A stretch of 55,560 nucleotides of DNA from Pseudomonadota bacterium (GCA_030653935.1 JAURYL010000092.1:1-55560), one strand, 5' to 3'; positions 20,267 to 34,433 are shown, counted from the stretch's first letter. Translations and numbers: made by a program. Notes: generated from the letters alone by a model not told the origin.

Positions 20267-21685
20267 GTGATTCGCAAGATACTCATCGCCAACCGGGGTG
20301 AAATCGCGGTTCGCATCGTGCGCGCCTGCAAGGAACTGAGCATCAAGTCGGTAGCGATCTACACCGACGCTGATCGCAGTGCCCTGCATGTCAAAAAAGC
20401 GGACGAGGCCTACAACATCGGTTCCGACCCCGTGGTGGGCTACCTCAATGCCCACAATATCGTGAACCTGGCCGTCGCCTCAGGTTGTGACGCACTGCAT
20501 CCCGGTTATGGATTCCTCTCGGAAAACCCGGTCATCGCGGAGGTATGCGCCCGTCGCGGCATCAAGTTCATCGGCCCCACGCCCAAGGTCATTCGCCAGA
20601 TGGGCGACAAGATCCAGGCGCGTCAGGCGATGATCAAGGCGGGGATTCCGGTGATACCCGGTTCCGACCACAACCTGGAAAACGTCGAGGAAGCGCGCAA
20701 GCTGGCCAATGGCATCGGCTACCCGGTCATGCTGAAAGCCACCAACGGCGGCGGCGGCCGCGGCATCCGGCGTTGCGATTCCGAGGCGGAACTGCTGAAG
20801 AACTACGATCGCGTCGTGTCCGAGGCAAGCAAGGCCTTTGGCAAACCGGAAATTTTCATCGAGAAGTGCGTGGTCGACCCCAAGCACATCGAGGTTCAGA
20901 TAATCGGTGACTCGCAAGGCGGCTGTGTGCACCTGTTCGAGCGCGACTGCTCGATCCAGCGGCGCAACCAGAAGCTGATCGAGATTGCCCCCTCGCCACA
21001 ACTCACCGAGGCGCAACGCGAATACATCGGCAAGCTGGCGGTGCGCGCGGCCAAGGCGGTGGGCTATACCAATGCCGGCACGGTGGAATTCCTGCTCGAT
21101 TCCGACAACCAGTTCTATTTCATGGAGATGAACACCCGGCTCCAGGTGGAACACACGATCACGGAAACCATCACCGGCATCGACATCGTCCAGGAGCAGA
21201 TCCGCATCGCCGATGGCAAACCCCTGCAATACAAGCAGGAAGACATCCGCCACCGCGGCTTCGCCATGGAGTTCCGCATCAACGCGGAAGACCCGCAGAA
21301 CGGCTTCCTGCCGAGTTTTGGCCGCATCTCCCGGTATTACGCGCCGGGTGGCCCCGGTGTGCGTACTGACGCCGCGATTTATTCCGGCTATGTCATTCCG
21401 CCGTACTACGACTCGATGTGCGCCAAGATCACGGTCTGGGCGCTGAACTGGGACAGTGTCATCGCGCGCGGTCTGCGCACCCTGGACGACATGGTCGTCT
21501 ATGGCGTGAAGACCACCATTCCTTATTACAAGGAAATCCTCAGGAACGATGAATTCCGCACCGGCCGCTTCAACACCAGCTTCGTGGAAGCGCACCCGGA
21601 ACTGCTGAACTATTCGGTACGACGCCCCCCTGAATTGACCGCGGCCGCCATCTCGGCCGCCATCGCCGCCCACCTCGGCATGTAA
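20267..21685 (+). CDS. pycA: Pyruvate carboxylase subunit A (biotin carboxylase)
   Basis: ATP-grasp biotin carboxylase subunit, 472 residues from the GTG at 20267, which opens IRKILIANRGEIAVRIVRA exactly like the family. An in-frame ATG at 20225 would add 14 residues but lies in the -10 box of the opposing promoter. Motifs: ATP loop NGGGGRGIRR, the KHIEVQIIGDSQG strand, MEMNTRLQVEHTITE with catalytic Arg. The next gene encodes the carboxyltransferase plus biotin domain, as in two-subunit pyruvate carboxylases (PycA/PycB). A general AccC for acetyl-CoA carboxylase is the alternative. Confidence 0.88.
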   Translation: MIRKILIANRGEIAVRIVRACKELSIKSVAIYTDADRSALHVKKADEAYNIGSDPVVGYLNAHNIVNLAVASGCDALHPGYGFLSENPVIAEVCARRGIKFIGPTPKVIRQMGDKIQARQAMIKAGIPVIPGSDHNLENVEEARKLANGIGYPVMLKATNGGGGRGIRRCDSEAELLKNYDRVVSEASKAFGKPEIFIEKCVVDPKHIEVQIIGDSQGGCVHLFERDCSIQRRNQKLIEIAPSPQLTEAQREYIGKLAVRAAKAVGYTNAGTVEFLLDSDNQFYFMEMNTRLQVEHTITETITGIDIVQEQIRIADGKPLQYKQEDIRHRGFAMEFRINAEDPQNGFLPSFGRISRYYAPGGPGVRTDAAIYSGYVIPPYYDSMCAKITVWALNWDSVIARGLRTLDDMVVYGVKTTIPYYKEILRNDEFRTGRFNTSFVEAHPELLNYSVRRPPELTAAAISAAIAAHLGM

Positions 21686-21691
21686 CGAAAA

Positions 21692-21850
21692 GGGCTCATG
21701 AATGAATAAAATGAACATTCTGGCTGCGCCATCGGGCGCGCTGCCGCGTTGCCGGTCGCTTGCAGGGAGTGGCCATGCGGCGCAACCGGCGCCTTGCATC
21801 GCATCCCGCTAACGTACCCATAATCGCCCAAGTTATTCATAAACGAGCCC
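21692..21850. repeat. Copy 2 of the ~160-bp structured repeat (between pycA and pycB)
   Basis: The core 21717-21839 matches the copy beside rpmF. Outer arms here are GGGCTCATGAATGAATAA / TTATTCATAAACGAGCCC, which differ from copy 1 but remain largely complementary to each other. Confidence 0.8.
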
Positions 21851-21861
21851 AAGACTGAACC

Positions 21862-23715
21862 ATGGCAAAAGTACACATCTCAGAACTCGTCCTGCGCGAC
21901 GGCCACCAATCCCTCATCGCGACCCGCATGCGAACCGAGGACATGCTGCCGATCTGCGGAAAACTCGATCAGGCCGGCTTCTGGTCACTCGAAGCCTGGG
22001 GCGGCGCCACCTTCGACGCCTGCGTCCGCTTTCTCAAGGAAGATCCCTGGGAGCGCCTGAAAAAATTGCGCCGCGCCCTGCCCAACACCCGCATCAACAT
22101 GCTGCTGCGTGGTCAGAACCTGCTCGGCTACCGGCACTACGCCGACGATGTGGTACGCGCCTTCGTGCAGAAATCCGCCGACAACGGCGTCGATGTATTC
22201 CGCGTATTTGACGCCATGAACGACACCCGCAACATGCGCGTGTCCATCGAGGCGGTGAAAAAGTCCGGCAAACATGCCCAGGGCGCGCTTTCCTACACCG
22301 TCAGCCCGGTACACAACGTCGCCTATTTCGTCGAGATGGCCAAGACCCTGGCCGAGATGGGCGTCGATTCCATCGCCATCAAGGACATGGCCGGCCTGCT
22401 CACCCCCTACGCCGCCTATGACTTGGTGAAGGCGGTCAAGGAAGCCACCAACCTGCCGGTCAATACCCACAGCCATGCCACCGCCGGTCTCTCGACCATG
22501 GTGCACATGAAGTCGGTGGAAGCCGGCGCCGACATCATCGACTGCTGCAATTCCTCCTTTTCCGAGGGCGCCAGCCACGCCACCACGGAAAGCATGGTCG
22601 CGGCACTGCAAGGCTCGGGATACGACACCGGCATCTCGCTTCCCCTGTTGCAGGAAATTGCCGCCTACTTCCGCGAAGTACGGAAGAAATACTGGCAGTT
22701 CGAGATGGATACCCATCTGGTCGACACCCGCATCCTGGTTTCGCAAGTACCCGGCGGCATGATCTCCAACCTGTCCAACCAGCTGAAGGAACAGGGCGCG
22801 CTCAACCGCATGGATGAAGTCATGCTGGAGATTCCCCGGGTACGCGAAGACCTCGGCTATCCGCCGCTGGTCACGCCCACCTCGCAGATCGTCGGCACCC
22901 AGGCCGTGCTCAACGTGCTCACCGGCGGCCGCTACAAATCGGTCACCAACGAGGTGAAGAACTACCTGCTGGGCCGCTACGGCGCCGCCCCCGGCAAGCC
23001 CAACGAAGAAGTGAAGCAAATGGCGGTGGGCAACCAGGAAGTCATCACCTGCCGCCCCGCCGACCTGATCAGCGACGAACTCGACAAGCTGCGTGGCGAA
23101 GCCGAAGGCCTGGTCAAATGCGACGAGGACGTGCTGACCTACGCCATGTTCCCCGACCTCGGCCGCACCTTCCTGCAGGAACGCGCCGCCGGCACCCTGA
23201 CGCCGGAACCACTGCTGCCCGCCGAAGCCCGCGAAGCGGCCAGCTGCCCCAGTTTCTTCGCGCCCAGCGAATTCAATGTCACCCTGCACGGCGAGAGCTA
23301 CCACATCCGCATCCGTGGTACCGGCCACGCCGGCGAGAATACCCGCCCGTTCTTCGTGCATGTGGATGGGGTGTCCGAGGAAGTGCGCGTCGAGACGCTC
23401 GATGAAATCGAAGTCAACCCCGGCGCCGGTGCCCGCATCGGCGGCGGCAAGAGCAGCGCCGCCGGCGGTTCCAAAACGCGGCCTCGGCCCACCCATGCCG
23501 GCCACGTCACCACCGCTATGCCCGGGACCATCGTTGATGTTCTGGTGAAGATCGGCCAGAAGGTCAACGCCGGTGATGGTGTCCTGGTGATCGAAGCCAT
23601 GAAGATGGAAAACGAGATTCAGTCTCCCGTCTTCGGCACGGTCGTCGGCATCCATGTCGCCAAGGGCGACGCGGTGACGCCGGATCAGGTGCTGGTGGAA
23701 ATTCAGCCAGAGTAG
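21862..23715 (+). CDS. pycB: Pyruvate carboxylase subunit B / oxaloacetate decarboxylase alpha-type carboxyltransferase with biotin domain
   Basis: 617 residues: a TIM-barrel carboxyltransferase (LVLRDGHQSLIATRM, VDVFRVFDAMND, SIAIKDMAGLLTP, NTHSHATAGLS), the conserved PYC/OadA middle domain, a linker rich in Gly/Ser/Lys, and a C-terminal biotinyl domain with EAMKMEN. Paired with pycA it should make oxaloacetate from pyruvate (anaplerosis). A Na+-pumping oxaloacetate decarboxylase is less likely, since no beta or gamma subunit genes are nearby and a biotin carboxylase is. The ~160-bp repeat separates the two subunit genes. Confidence 0.92.
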   Translation: MAKVHISELVLRDGHQSLIATRMRTEDMLPICGKLDQAGFWSLEAWGGATFDACVRFLKEDPWERLKKLRRALPNTRINMLLRGQNLLGYRHYADDVVRAFVQKSADNGVDVFRVFDAMNDTRNMRVSIEAVKKSGKHAQGALSYTVSPVHNVAYFVEMAKTLAEMGVDSIAIKDMAGLLTPYAAYDLVKAVKEATNLPVNTHSHATAGLSTMVHMKSVEAGADIIDCCNSSFSEGASHATTESMVAALQGSGYDTGISLPLLQEIAAYFREVRKKYWQFEMDTHLVDTRILVSQVPGGMISNLSNQLKEQGALNRMDEVMLEIPRVREDLGYPPLVTPTSQIVGTQAVLNVLTGGRYKSVTNEVKNYLLGRYGAAPGKPNEEVKQMAVGNQEVITCRPADLISDELDKLRGEAEGLVKCDEDVLTYAMFPDLGRTFLQERAAGTLTPEPLLPAEAREAASCPSFFAPSEFNVTLHGESYHIRIRGTGHAGENTRPFFVHVDGVSEEVRVETLDEIEVNPGAGARIGGGKSSAAGGSKTRPRPTHAGHVTTAMPGTIVDVLVKIGQKVNAGDGVLVIEAMKMENEIQSPVFGTVVGIHVAKGDAVTPDQVLVEIQPE

Positions 23716-23718
23716 ATC

Positions 23719-23783
23719 GATTTCGGATTTCGGATTTCGGGCCTCATATCCGAAATCCGAAATCCGAAATCCGAAATCCGAAT
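23719..23783. repeat. ATTTCGG heptamer tandem/inverted repeat
   Basis: Three ATTTCGG heptamers face five complementary CCGAAAT units across a short GGGCCTCATAT spacer. It fills the pycB-maf gap and touches the maf start. It could form a stable hairpin, but lacks a T-run. Confidence 0.85.
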
Positions 23784-24360
23784 GAAGCTCGTCCTCGCCT
23801 CCACCTCCCCCTATCGCCGCGAACTTCTCGCGCGGCTCGGCGTGCCGTTCGAAGTCGCCGCGCCCGAAGTCGATGAAACACCGCTCCCCGGCGAATCACC
23901 GGACGACACGGCGCAACGTTTGTCGCTACTGAAAGCGCAAGCCGTCGCGGCGACTTATCCGGATGCGCTGATCATCGGCTCCGATCAGGTCGCCCTGCTC
24001 GAAGGTGTGCAACTGGGCAAGCCCGGAACGCATGAGAAAGCCGTCGAACAACTCAAATCCATGCGCGGAAAGGCGCTGGAATTCCATACCGCGCTGACCC
24101 TGCTCAACGCCCGCACCGGCTCCGCACAGACCGCGAATGTCCTGGTGCGGCTGGTGATGCGCAACTACACGGACGCGCAGATCGATAACTACCTTCGCCG
24201 CGACCAGCCCTACAACTGCTGCGGTAGCGCCAAGAGTGAATCCCTGGGCATCGCCCTGATCGCCCGCTTCGAGACCGAGGACCCCAACGCCCTGGTCGGC
24301 CTACCGCTGATCAAGCTCACCGAGATGCTCGCCAACGAGGGCCTGGACGTACTCGCGTAG
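23782..24360 (+). CDS. Maf/YceF nucleoside triphosphate pyrophosphatase
   Basis: House-cleaning pyrophosphatase of the Maf superfamily, 192 residues. The signature [16 protein letters not shown], the substrate motif [23 protein letters not shown] and KPGTHEKA are intact. The YceF subgroup (m7GTP) is indicated by position near yceD-rpmF and by the [11 protein letters not shown] loop. In E. coli yceF is directly divergent from yceD, while here pycA-pycB lies between them. Confidence 0.93.
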   Translation: MKLVLASTSPYRRELLARLGVPFEVAAPEVDETPLPGESPDDTAQRLSLLKAQAVAATYPDALIIGSDQVALLEGVQLGKPGTHEKAVEQLKSMRGKALEFHTALTLLNARTGSAQTANVLVRLVMRNYTDAQIDNYLRRDQPYNCCGSAKSESLGIALIARFETEDPNALVGLPLIKLTEMLANEGLDVLA

Positions 24361-24742
24361 CAGCCTGGAATCGCGTAATGGGAGTAATAAGCGCGATTAC
24401 CCAGCCTCATCTCGACGTTGAACACCGGTATTCTCATGGCCGCGCCGACTCGGCCAGCGGTTACCGCGCCAAGCTCATGAGGCTGGCACGCCGCCCTGGT
24501 TTCATCGCCGTCCAGCATGTAGAGATAGGTGGTGTTTCCAGCCCCAGGATCGCCGGCGGCCTGCATACCGGCGCGTTGGCGTTGATTCCGGGAATGCCGG
24601 GTGTATCCAGAACAGCGGGAATGGCCTGACCGCGCGGCTTCATGACGTCACCCCGTTGCGAGGTGAAGCCGCGATGTCACCGCCGTGCCATGCCGCCGCC
24701 ATCGCCTCGCGCGAGGAAATGGCGGAAATTATTCCCGGAAGT
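24361..24742. other. No confident gene
   Basis: About 380 bases with short overlapping ORFs on both strands, none with a good ribosome site or recognised product. The minus-strand frame around 24370-24566 reads as a coherent peptide ([11 protein letters not shown] at its end), so a decayed gene fragment or a dispersed repeat is possible. Confidence 0.4.
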
Positions 24743-25180
24743 TCAGGCCTTGCCCACCAAGGCGTCGATTTCCGCTTCCGCGTCAAACCAGTCCTGCCCT
24801 TCGTAACCGGGGGCAAACCCGCGCTTCTCGGCGCGATGGTAGGCCGCCGTGGCGATCCAGCGCTGACGTTCCTCCTGGGAGGGCGCGGCCGGCTTCTCGA
24901 TGAGCTTGCCGGCGGGAGCAGCCTTTTTCGTGACCTTTGCCACCGGCTTCGCGGCGGGTGCGGCCGCCTTCTTGGGCTTGCTGGCTTCCACAGGAGCCGC
25001 CATGGTGGCGGGCTTGGCCTTCGCCGTGGGCGTTTTGGCGGCAATGGGCGCGGCTTCGGCTACTGTGCCGGCAGTTTTCTTCTTGGCTGCCGCAACCGCC
25101 GCCTTGGGCTTGGCCGCCTCGGTAACGGTCACCGCTTTTTTCGTGCTTCGTTTAGTCGTTGTGGCTTTATCTTCGGACAT
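24743..25180 (-). CDS. Lys/Ala/Pro-rich protein with C-terminal DUF2934 domain
   Basis: 145 residues. The first ~100 are a low-complexity run of Ala, Lys, Pro and Thr (KAAAPAAKPVAKVTKKAAP), like bacterial histone H1-like proteins or the tail of PHA-associated phasins. The last ~45 (RQRWIATAAYHRAEKRGF ... DWFDAEAEI) match the DUF2934 pattern, often found in small proteobacterial proteins of unknown role. A DNA- or granule-binding tail is inference. It stands alone, divergent from maf and upstream of gyrA's end. Confidence 0.75.
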   Translation of the reverse strand: MSEDKATTTKRSTKKAVTVTEAAKPKAAVAAAKKKTAGTVAEAAPIAAKTPTAKAKPATMAAPVEASKPKKAAAPAAKPVAKVTKKAAPAGKLIEKPAAPSQEERQRWIATAAYHRAEKRGFAPGYEGQDWFDAEAEIDALVGKA

Positions 25181-25510
25181 GACGATTTCTCCTGAGAAAT
25201 ATTAGGACGGCTTAGCTGGGAGGATTGGTCTTGCTACCGCTTCTGGGCGGCCATTAGTCAATGCTTGAATTCGTGAAACCCGGAGTGACGCACACCAGTG
25301 AAACGACCGCATGCAGCCATTCCAATAGCGTGAGGCCCCACGCGCGATCATGTATTTCCCTAAGAGGATGCGTTGCGTGGCCGCATTGTATTGCAGAGCC
25401 TGGCCGCGCGGGCAAGCTTGATACCGGAGTGATGGCCACGCCCGGCCGCTGGCAAAGCCGGCGATCCGGGCGGATTCGGCCGATGGCTGTCGGCAAGCGC
25501 CAGCAACCTG
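25181..25510. other. Intergenic region without a recognised feature
   Basis: About 330 bases between the DUF2934 gene and the 3' end of gyrA. Opposing short ORFs exist but show no ribosome site or family pattern. No clear terminator was seen. Confidence 0.4.
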
Positions 25511-28132
<2,622 letters not shown>

Positions 28133-28197
28133 TGCGGGTCGTCTTCTCGGTTTGTTCTTTGAAAAACGTTATGTTTTTGCAGGAAAAAAGCCGCGCG

Positions 28198-28206
28198 ATT
28201 CTAGCA
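28198..28206 (-). promoter_or_regulatory. Extended -10 promoter box of gyrA
   Basis: TGCTAGAAT on the minus strand about 65 bases before the gyrA ATG, identical to the acpP box. No convincing -35 element was found. Confidence 0.5.
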
Positions 28207-28274
28207 TGCCGAGACCCCTTTCCGGGCAGGGAACGGGGCGGTTGTTCAAGGCTTGGAAAGGCTTTCAGGTTGAG

Positions 28275-28369
28275 GAAATCCCCCCTACCTTCCCTGACAA
28301 AGGATGGGACCTGGAATCGTCGCGGGCTTGCTCCCCCCCTTTCCCAAAGGGGGGCCGGGGGGGGATTTT
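28275..28369. repeat. Type A palindromic element, leftmost copy
   Basis: AAATCCCCCC and GGGGGGGATTTT arms with an eroded left hairpin and an intact CCCCCCCTTTCCCAAAGGGGGG right hairpin. It is the first copy met when reading from the left, just upstream of the gyrA promoter and downstream of the hydrogenase locus. Confidence 0.85.
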
Positions 28370-28378
28370 GGAGTGGCT

Positions 28379-28900
28379 TCACCCCGGCCGTGTATCCTCC
28401 AGCCAGCGCCTGAACATCCAGACCACCGCCGCCAGCATCAAGCCCCAGCCCAGGAAGGCGGTGAACCCGGCGATACGGGTATCCGCGTCGAGCACGCCCC
28501 AGCGGGAAAAAATCTCTGTCCAATCGTGTTCGCCACCGCCCACCAGGGGCAGCAACTGGACGCGCGCGTCGGCCATGTAACGCGCCACGTTGAGCAGGCT
28601 CTCGCCCAGCCAGACCAGACCGAACGCCAGACCCACCGCTTCGCCCCGGCGCCGGAAGTGCCAGGCGACCAGGGCGGGAAACAACAACTGGAACAGGGTG
28701 CCGCCATAAACCATCAAGCGCCCGCTCAACAGACCGACGATGGGGTGCCCGGCTTCGTGGATGACCAGATTGGCGCTATCCAGGATCGGCACCCAGTCCT
28801 GCCCGGATTTGTAGCGAAGGATGGCGATCAGCAGCGCGAATCCCGCCACGCCAAGGAAGGCGGACAGGGTAACGGGGCGGAAGTCGGAGTCAGAGGGCAC
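28379..28900 (-). CDS. Membrane protein with HEAGH zinc-site motif
   Basis: 173 residues with about four predicted membrane segments (for example VTLSAFLGVAGFALLIAILR, LLFPALVAW, WGLMLAAVVWMFRRW). The motif VIHEAGHPIVGLL fits the HExxH zinc site of M50-type intramembrane proteases. I do not recognise the exact family and cannot find a clear second-ligand NxxPxxxxDG motif, so peptidase activity is uncertain. It lies just downstream of hypD on the same strand after a palindromic repeat, so it may be cotranscribed with the hydrogenase genes. A link to hydrogenase is not shown. Confidence 0.7.
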   Translation of the reverse strand: MPSDSDFRPVTLSAFLGVAGFALLIAILRYKSGQDWVPILDSANLVIHEAGHPIVGLLSGRLMVYGGTLFQLLFPALVAWHFRRRGEAVGLAFGLVWLGESLLNVARYMADARVQLLPLVGGGEHDWTEIFSRWGVLDADTRIAGFTAFLGWGLMLAAVVWMFRRWLEDTRPG

Positions 28901-28913
28901 GGGGTCAACTGGA

Positions 28914-28976
28914 GCGCAGGCTTCCAGCCTGCTCGGTCTTCTGTTCAGATTGAACGAGCAGGCTGGAAGCCTGCGC
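28914..28976. repeat. Perfect 22-bp palindrome (type C) after hypD
   Basis: GCGCAGGCTTCCAGCCTGCTCG and its exact complement separated by 19 bases. A related GTAGCGCCGGC...GCCGGCGCTAC copy lies inside hypF at 32177-32236. Confidence 0.85.
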
Positions 28977-28980
28977 TACA

Positions 28981-30102
28981 TCAATCGCGGTAACGCCCAT
29001 AGGTGTAATGCGCGGCGCATGCCCCTTCGCTGGACACCATGCAGGAACCCATCGGATTTTCCGGGGTGCAGACGGTGCCGAATATCTTGCAGTCGGTGGG
29101 CTTCTTCACGCCGCGCAGGATGGCGCCGCATTCGCAGGCCTTGTTGTCGGCCACCGGCTGGTATTTCAGGTTGAAACGCCGCTCGGCGTCGAACTCGGCA
29201 AAGCGTTCGCGGATTTTCAGGGCCGAGTAAGGCACCTCGCCGAGGCCACGCCATTCAAAGCTGCGCCGCAGTTCGAACACTTCCGAAACCAGGTTCTGCG
29301 CCTTCTCGTTGCCGTCCGGAGTGACCGCGCGGGTGAACTCGTTTTCCACCACCGCCCTGCCCTCGTTCACCTGGCGCACCAGCATCAAGATGGCCTGCAT
29401 CACGTCGAGCGGCTCGAAGCCGGCGATGACCACCGGCTTGCGATATTCCTCGGCGAAGAATTCATAAGGCCGGCTGCCGATCACCGTGGAGACGTGGGCC
29501 GGGCCGATGAAACCATCCAGCGGCACCGTGCCCAGATCACGCACTTCCGGCGATTCCAGGATGTTCATGATCGCCGAAGGGGTGAGCACATGGCAGCACA
29601 GCACAGAGAAGTTCTTCAGCCCTTCCGCCTGCGCCAGCTTGATCGCGACCGCTGTGGGCGGCGTGGTGGTCTCGAAACCGATGGCGAAGAACACCACTTC
29701 TTTTTCCGGGTTGTCGCGGGCGATTTTCAGGGCATCGGTCACCGCGTAGACCATGCGGATGTCCCCTCCCCTCGCCTTCGCGCGCATCAGGGAAAGCCCG
29801 CCGGAGGCCGGCACCCGCACGGTGTCGGCGTAGGTGCAGAGAATGGCGCCGTCTTCCAGCGCCAGCTTGATCGCCAAGTCGATGCGGCCGATCGGCAGCA
29901 CGCACACCGGGCAACCGGGGCCGTGGATCATGCGCACGTTGTCCGGCAGCAAATCGGGCACACCATAGCGGGAAATGGCATGGGTATGGCCCCCGCAGAA
30001 CTCCATGAAGTTGTAACGGCGGTCGGCGCGCACCTCGGCGGCGATGGCGCGGGACAGCCCCTTGGCCACCTCGCCGTCGCGGAATTCGTCGACGTATTTC
30101 AT
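28981..30102 (-). CDS. hypD: Hydrogenase maturation protein HypD
   Basis: Iron-sulfur scaffold on which, with HypC, the Fe(CN)2CO unit is assembled. 373 residues from the ATG overlapping the hypC stop. Conserved motifs: FMEFCGGHTHAI, HGPGCPVCVLP, GFETTTPPTA and the C-terminal Cys set (CECGAILRG, KIFGTVCTPENPMGSCMVSSEGACAA) for the [4Fe-4S] cluster. It is the last recognised hyp gene in the locus. Confidence 0.97.
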   Translation of the reverse strand: MKYVDEFRDGEVAKGLSRAIAAEVRADRRYNFMEFCGGHTHAISRYGVPDLLPDNVRMIHGPGCPVCVLPIGRIDLAIKLALEDGAILCTYADTVRVPASGGLSLMRAKARGGDIRMVYAVTDALKIARDNPEKEVVFFAIGFETTTPPTAVAIKLAQAEGLKNFSVLCCHVLTPSAIMNILESPEVRDLGTVPLDGFIGPAHVSTVIGSRPYEFFAEEYRKPVVIAGFEPLDVMQAILMLVRQVNEGRAVVENEFTRAVTPDGNEKAQNLVSEVFELRRSFEWRGLGEVPYSALKIRERFAEFDAERRFNLKYQPVADNKACECGAILRGVKKPTDCKIFGTVCTPENPMGSCMVSSEGACAAHYTYGRYRD

Positions 30103-30335
30103 GCGCCGACGGCCTGTTCCATGAGCCCGGCTTCCGCCATCAGCGCCAAGGTCTTCTCCGCCTCCTCCGGGTCCAGCAGGGTGAGCGCGTAGCCGACATG
30201 GACGATGACGTAATCGCCCACCACCACCCCTTCCACCAGAGCCAGAGAAATATCCTTGCGCACGCCACCGAGATCGACGATGGCCTGGTCGTTTTCCTTG
30301 ATTTCCACCACACGGGCGGGGATGGCGAGACACAT
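30099..30335 (-). CDS. hypC: Hydrogenase maturation chaperone HypC
   Basis: 78-residue HypC/HupF-family chaperone. The essential N-terminal Cys is in MCLAIPARVVEI, followed by a small beta-barrel (DYVIVHVGYALTLLD). It works with HypD and hands the iron unit to the large-subunit precursor. It overlaps hypD as ATGA and lies four bases after hypF. Confidence 0.96.
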   Translation of the reverse strand: MCLAIPARVVEIKENDQAIVDLGGVRKDISLALVEGVVVGDYVIVHVGYALTLLDPEEAEKTLALMAEAGLMEQAVGA

Positions 30336-30339
30336 GGTT

Positions 30340-32928
<2,589 letters not shown>

Positions 32929-32944
32929 CAATTCAGCACCACGC

Positions 32945-33964
32945 TCACCCCTTCGCCGCCAGCGCCGCTTCCAGATCAGCGATCCGCTTCTTCAACAGGT
33001 TCACGTTCTGTTGCCGCGCGGCGATGGCGACGTCGACGCCTTCGGTGAGCCAGGCGAGCCAGCGTTCCATGCCTTCGCCGGTGGTGGCGGAGACCTTGAG
33101 GACTTCCAGTTTGGGGTTGATGCGGCGGGCGTAGTCGATGCACTTGTCGACATCGAAGGTCAGGTAGGGCAGCAGGTCTATCTTGTTGAGGATCATCAGG
33201 TCGGCGGCGTGGAACATGTCCGGGTATTTCAGCGGTTTGTCCTCGCCTTCGGTCACCGAGAGGATCACCACCTTGTGCGCTTCGCCGAGGTCGAACGAGG
33301 ACGGGCACACCAGGTTGCCGACGTTCTCGATCATCAGGAGACCGTCGTCGGGCAGGTTCAGGCGTTCCAGGGCGTGGCCGACCATGTGGGCATCGAGGTG
33401 GCAGCCGCGGCCGGTGTTGACCTGCACCGCCGGGGCGCCGGTGGCGCGGATGCGGTCGGCGTCGTTGCTGGTCTGCTGGTCGCCTTCCACCACACCGACC
33501 GGGAGGCGGCCGGCGAGGTCTTCGATGGTCTTCACCAGCAGCGTGGTTTTGCCGGAACCGGGACTGGACACCATATTGATGGCGAACAGGCCGTGCTCGG
33601 CGAAGTACTGCCGGTTTTCACCGGCATAGGCGTTGTTCTTGCCCAGGATGTCCTGCTCGATCTGCACCATGCGCGCCTGGCTAAGCCCCGGCGCGTGCGC
33701 GTGGGCAGGACCGAGGCCATAGTGAATGTCGCCCTTGTGCTCGTGGTAGTGCGGCGTGTTCGGGTCGTGCAGAGGGTCATGCGCGTGGCCATGTTCGGTG
33801 TGCTCATGGCTGTGCTCATGGGGGTGCGGATGGCTGTGCACGGTGCCGTCTTCATGGCGGTGCTCATGCGCGTGATCGTGGGGGTGGGAATGCTCGTGAG
33901 GGTGCTCGTGCTCATGGCCTTCGATGCTGGTTTCACCCTGGCCGCAGCCGCAAACTGTACACAT
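32945..33964 (-). CDS. hypB: Hydrogenase nickel incorporation GTPase HypB
   Basis: Nickel-delivering GTPase. From the ATG at 33964 (AGGAG upstream) it has 339 residues. The N-terminus CTVCGCG is the high-affinity Ni site, followed by a His-rich stretch (about residues 15-95, over 25 His) that can store nickel. The GTPase domain has [24 protein letters not shown] and NKIDLLPY. A longer frame upstream starts inside a REP repeat and is rejected. Confidence 0.97.
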   Translation of the reverse strand: MCTVCGCGQGETSIEGHEHEHPHEHSHPHDHAHEHRHEDGTVHSHPHPHEHSHEHTEHGHAHDPLHDPNTPHYHEHKGDIHYGLGPAHAHAPGLSQARMVQIEQDILGKNNAYAGENRQYFAEHGLFAINMVSSPGSGKTTLLVKTIEDLAGRLPVGVVEGDQQTSNDADRIRATGAPAVQVNTGRGCHLDAHMVGHALERLNLPDDGLLMIENVGNLVCPSSFDLGEAHKVVILSVTEGEDKPLKYPDMFHAADLMILNKIDLLPYLTFDVDKCIDYARRINPKLEVLKVSATTGEGMERWLAWLTEGVDVAIAARQQNVNLLKKRIADLEAALAAKG

Positions 33965-33986
33965 GGTTATTGCTCCTGAAATTCCC

Positions 33987-34059
33987 GTAGGTTGGGCAAA
34001 GCGCAGCGTGCCCAACAATGACCCGAGATGTTGGGCACGCTGCGCTTTGCCCAACCTAC
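33987..34059. repeat. REP-type palindrome between hypA and hypB
   Basis: Inverted pair of the GTAGGTTGGGCAAAGCGCAG unit, the same organisation and 73-base length as the copy inside the hlyD-like gene. It sits 22 bases before the hypB start, outside both coding regions. Confidence 0.9.
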
Positions 34060-34072
34060 AAACCAACCCGAC

Positions 34073-34414
34073 CTACTCGACAAGCAGGTCCTTGACCCGC
34101 ATTTCCGTACCGCCGGTGGCCTGTACCTGATAACTGCCGCATTTCGGGCAGGCATCGTACAAGGCCGTCACCGGCACCGTTTCGGCGCAAGCCAGACAAA
34201 AACCCTGTCCGGGCAAGCGTTCCAGTTCGACGCGGGCGCCTTCCGCGACACTGCCTCTGAACACCACGTCGAGACAAAAAGTAAGCGCCTCCGGTTCCAC
34301 CCCGGAGAGCGCGCCGATCTCCAGGCGCACTTCGGTCACTTTCTTGAAATTTTGTTTGCCGGCAGCGTCCTCGACGATCTGGAGGATGCCTTCGGCCAGG
34401 GACATTTCATGCAT
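34073..34414 (-). CDS. hypA: Hydrogenase nickel insertion protein HypA
   Basis: 113-residue nickel chaperone partner of HypB. The N-terminal MHEMSLAEG supplies the His2 nickel ligand. The zinc site is CLAC...CPKC. The start has AGGTGAA upstream. It is the first gene of the hypABFCD block. Confidence 0.97.
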   Translation of the reverse strand: MHEMSLAEGILQIVEDAAGKQNFKKVTEVRLEIGALSGVEPEALTFCLDVVFRGSVAEGARVELERLPGQGFCLACAETVPVTALYDACPKCGSYQVQATGGTEMRVKDLLVE

Positions 34415-34433
34415 CTTTCACCTCACCAGATTC

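Noticed and set aside
21985-23655. 556-codon minus-strand ORF over pycB
   Set aside because: Antisense frame of a conserved carboxyltransferase gene.
33964-34066. Longer HypB start inside the REP
   Set aside because: The ATG at 33964 has AGGAG and gives the canonical CTVCGCG N-terminus.
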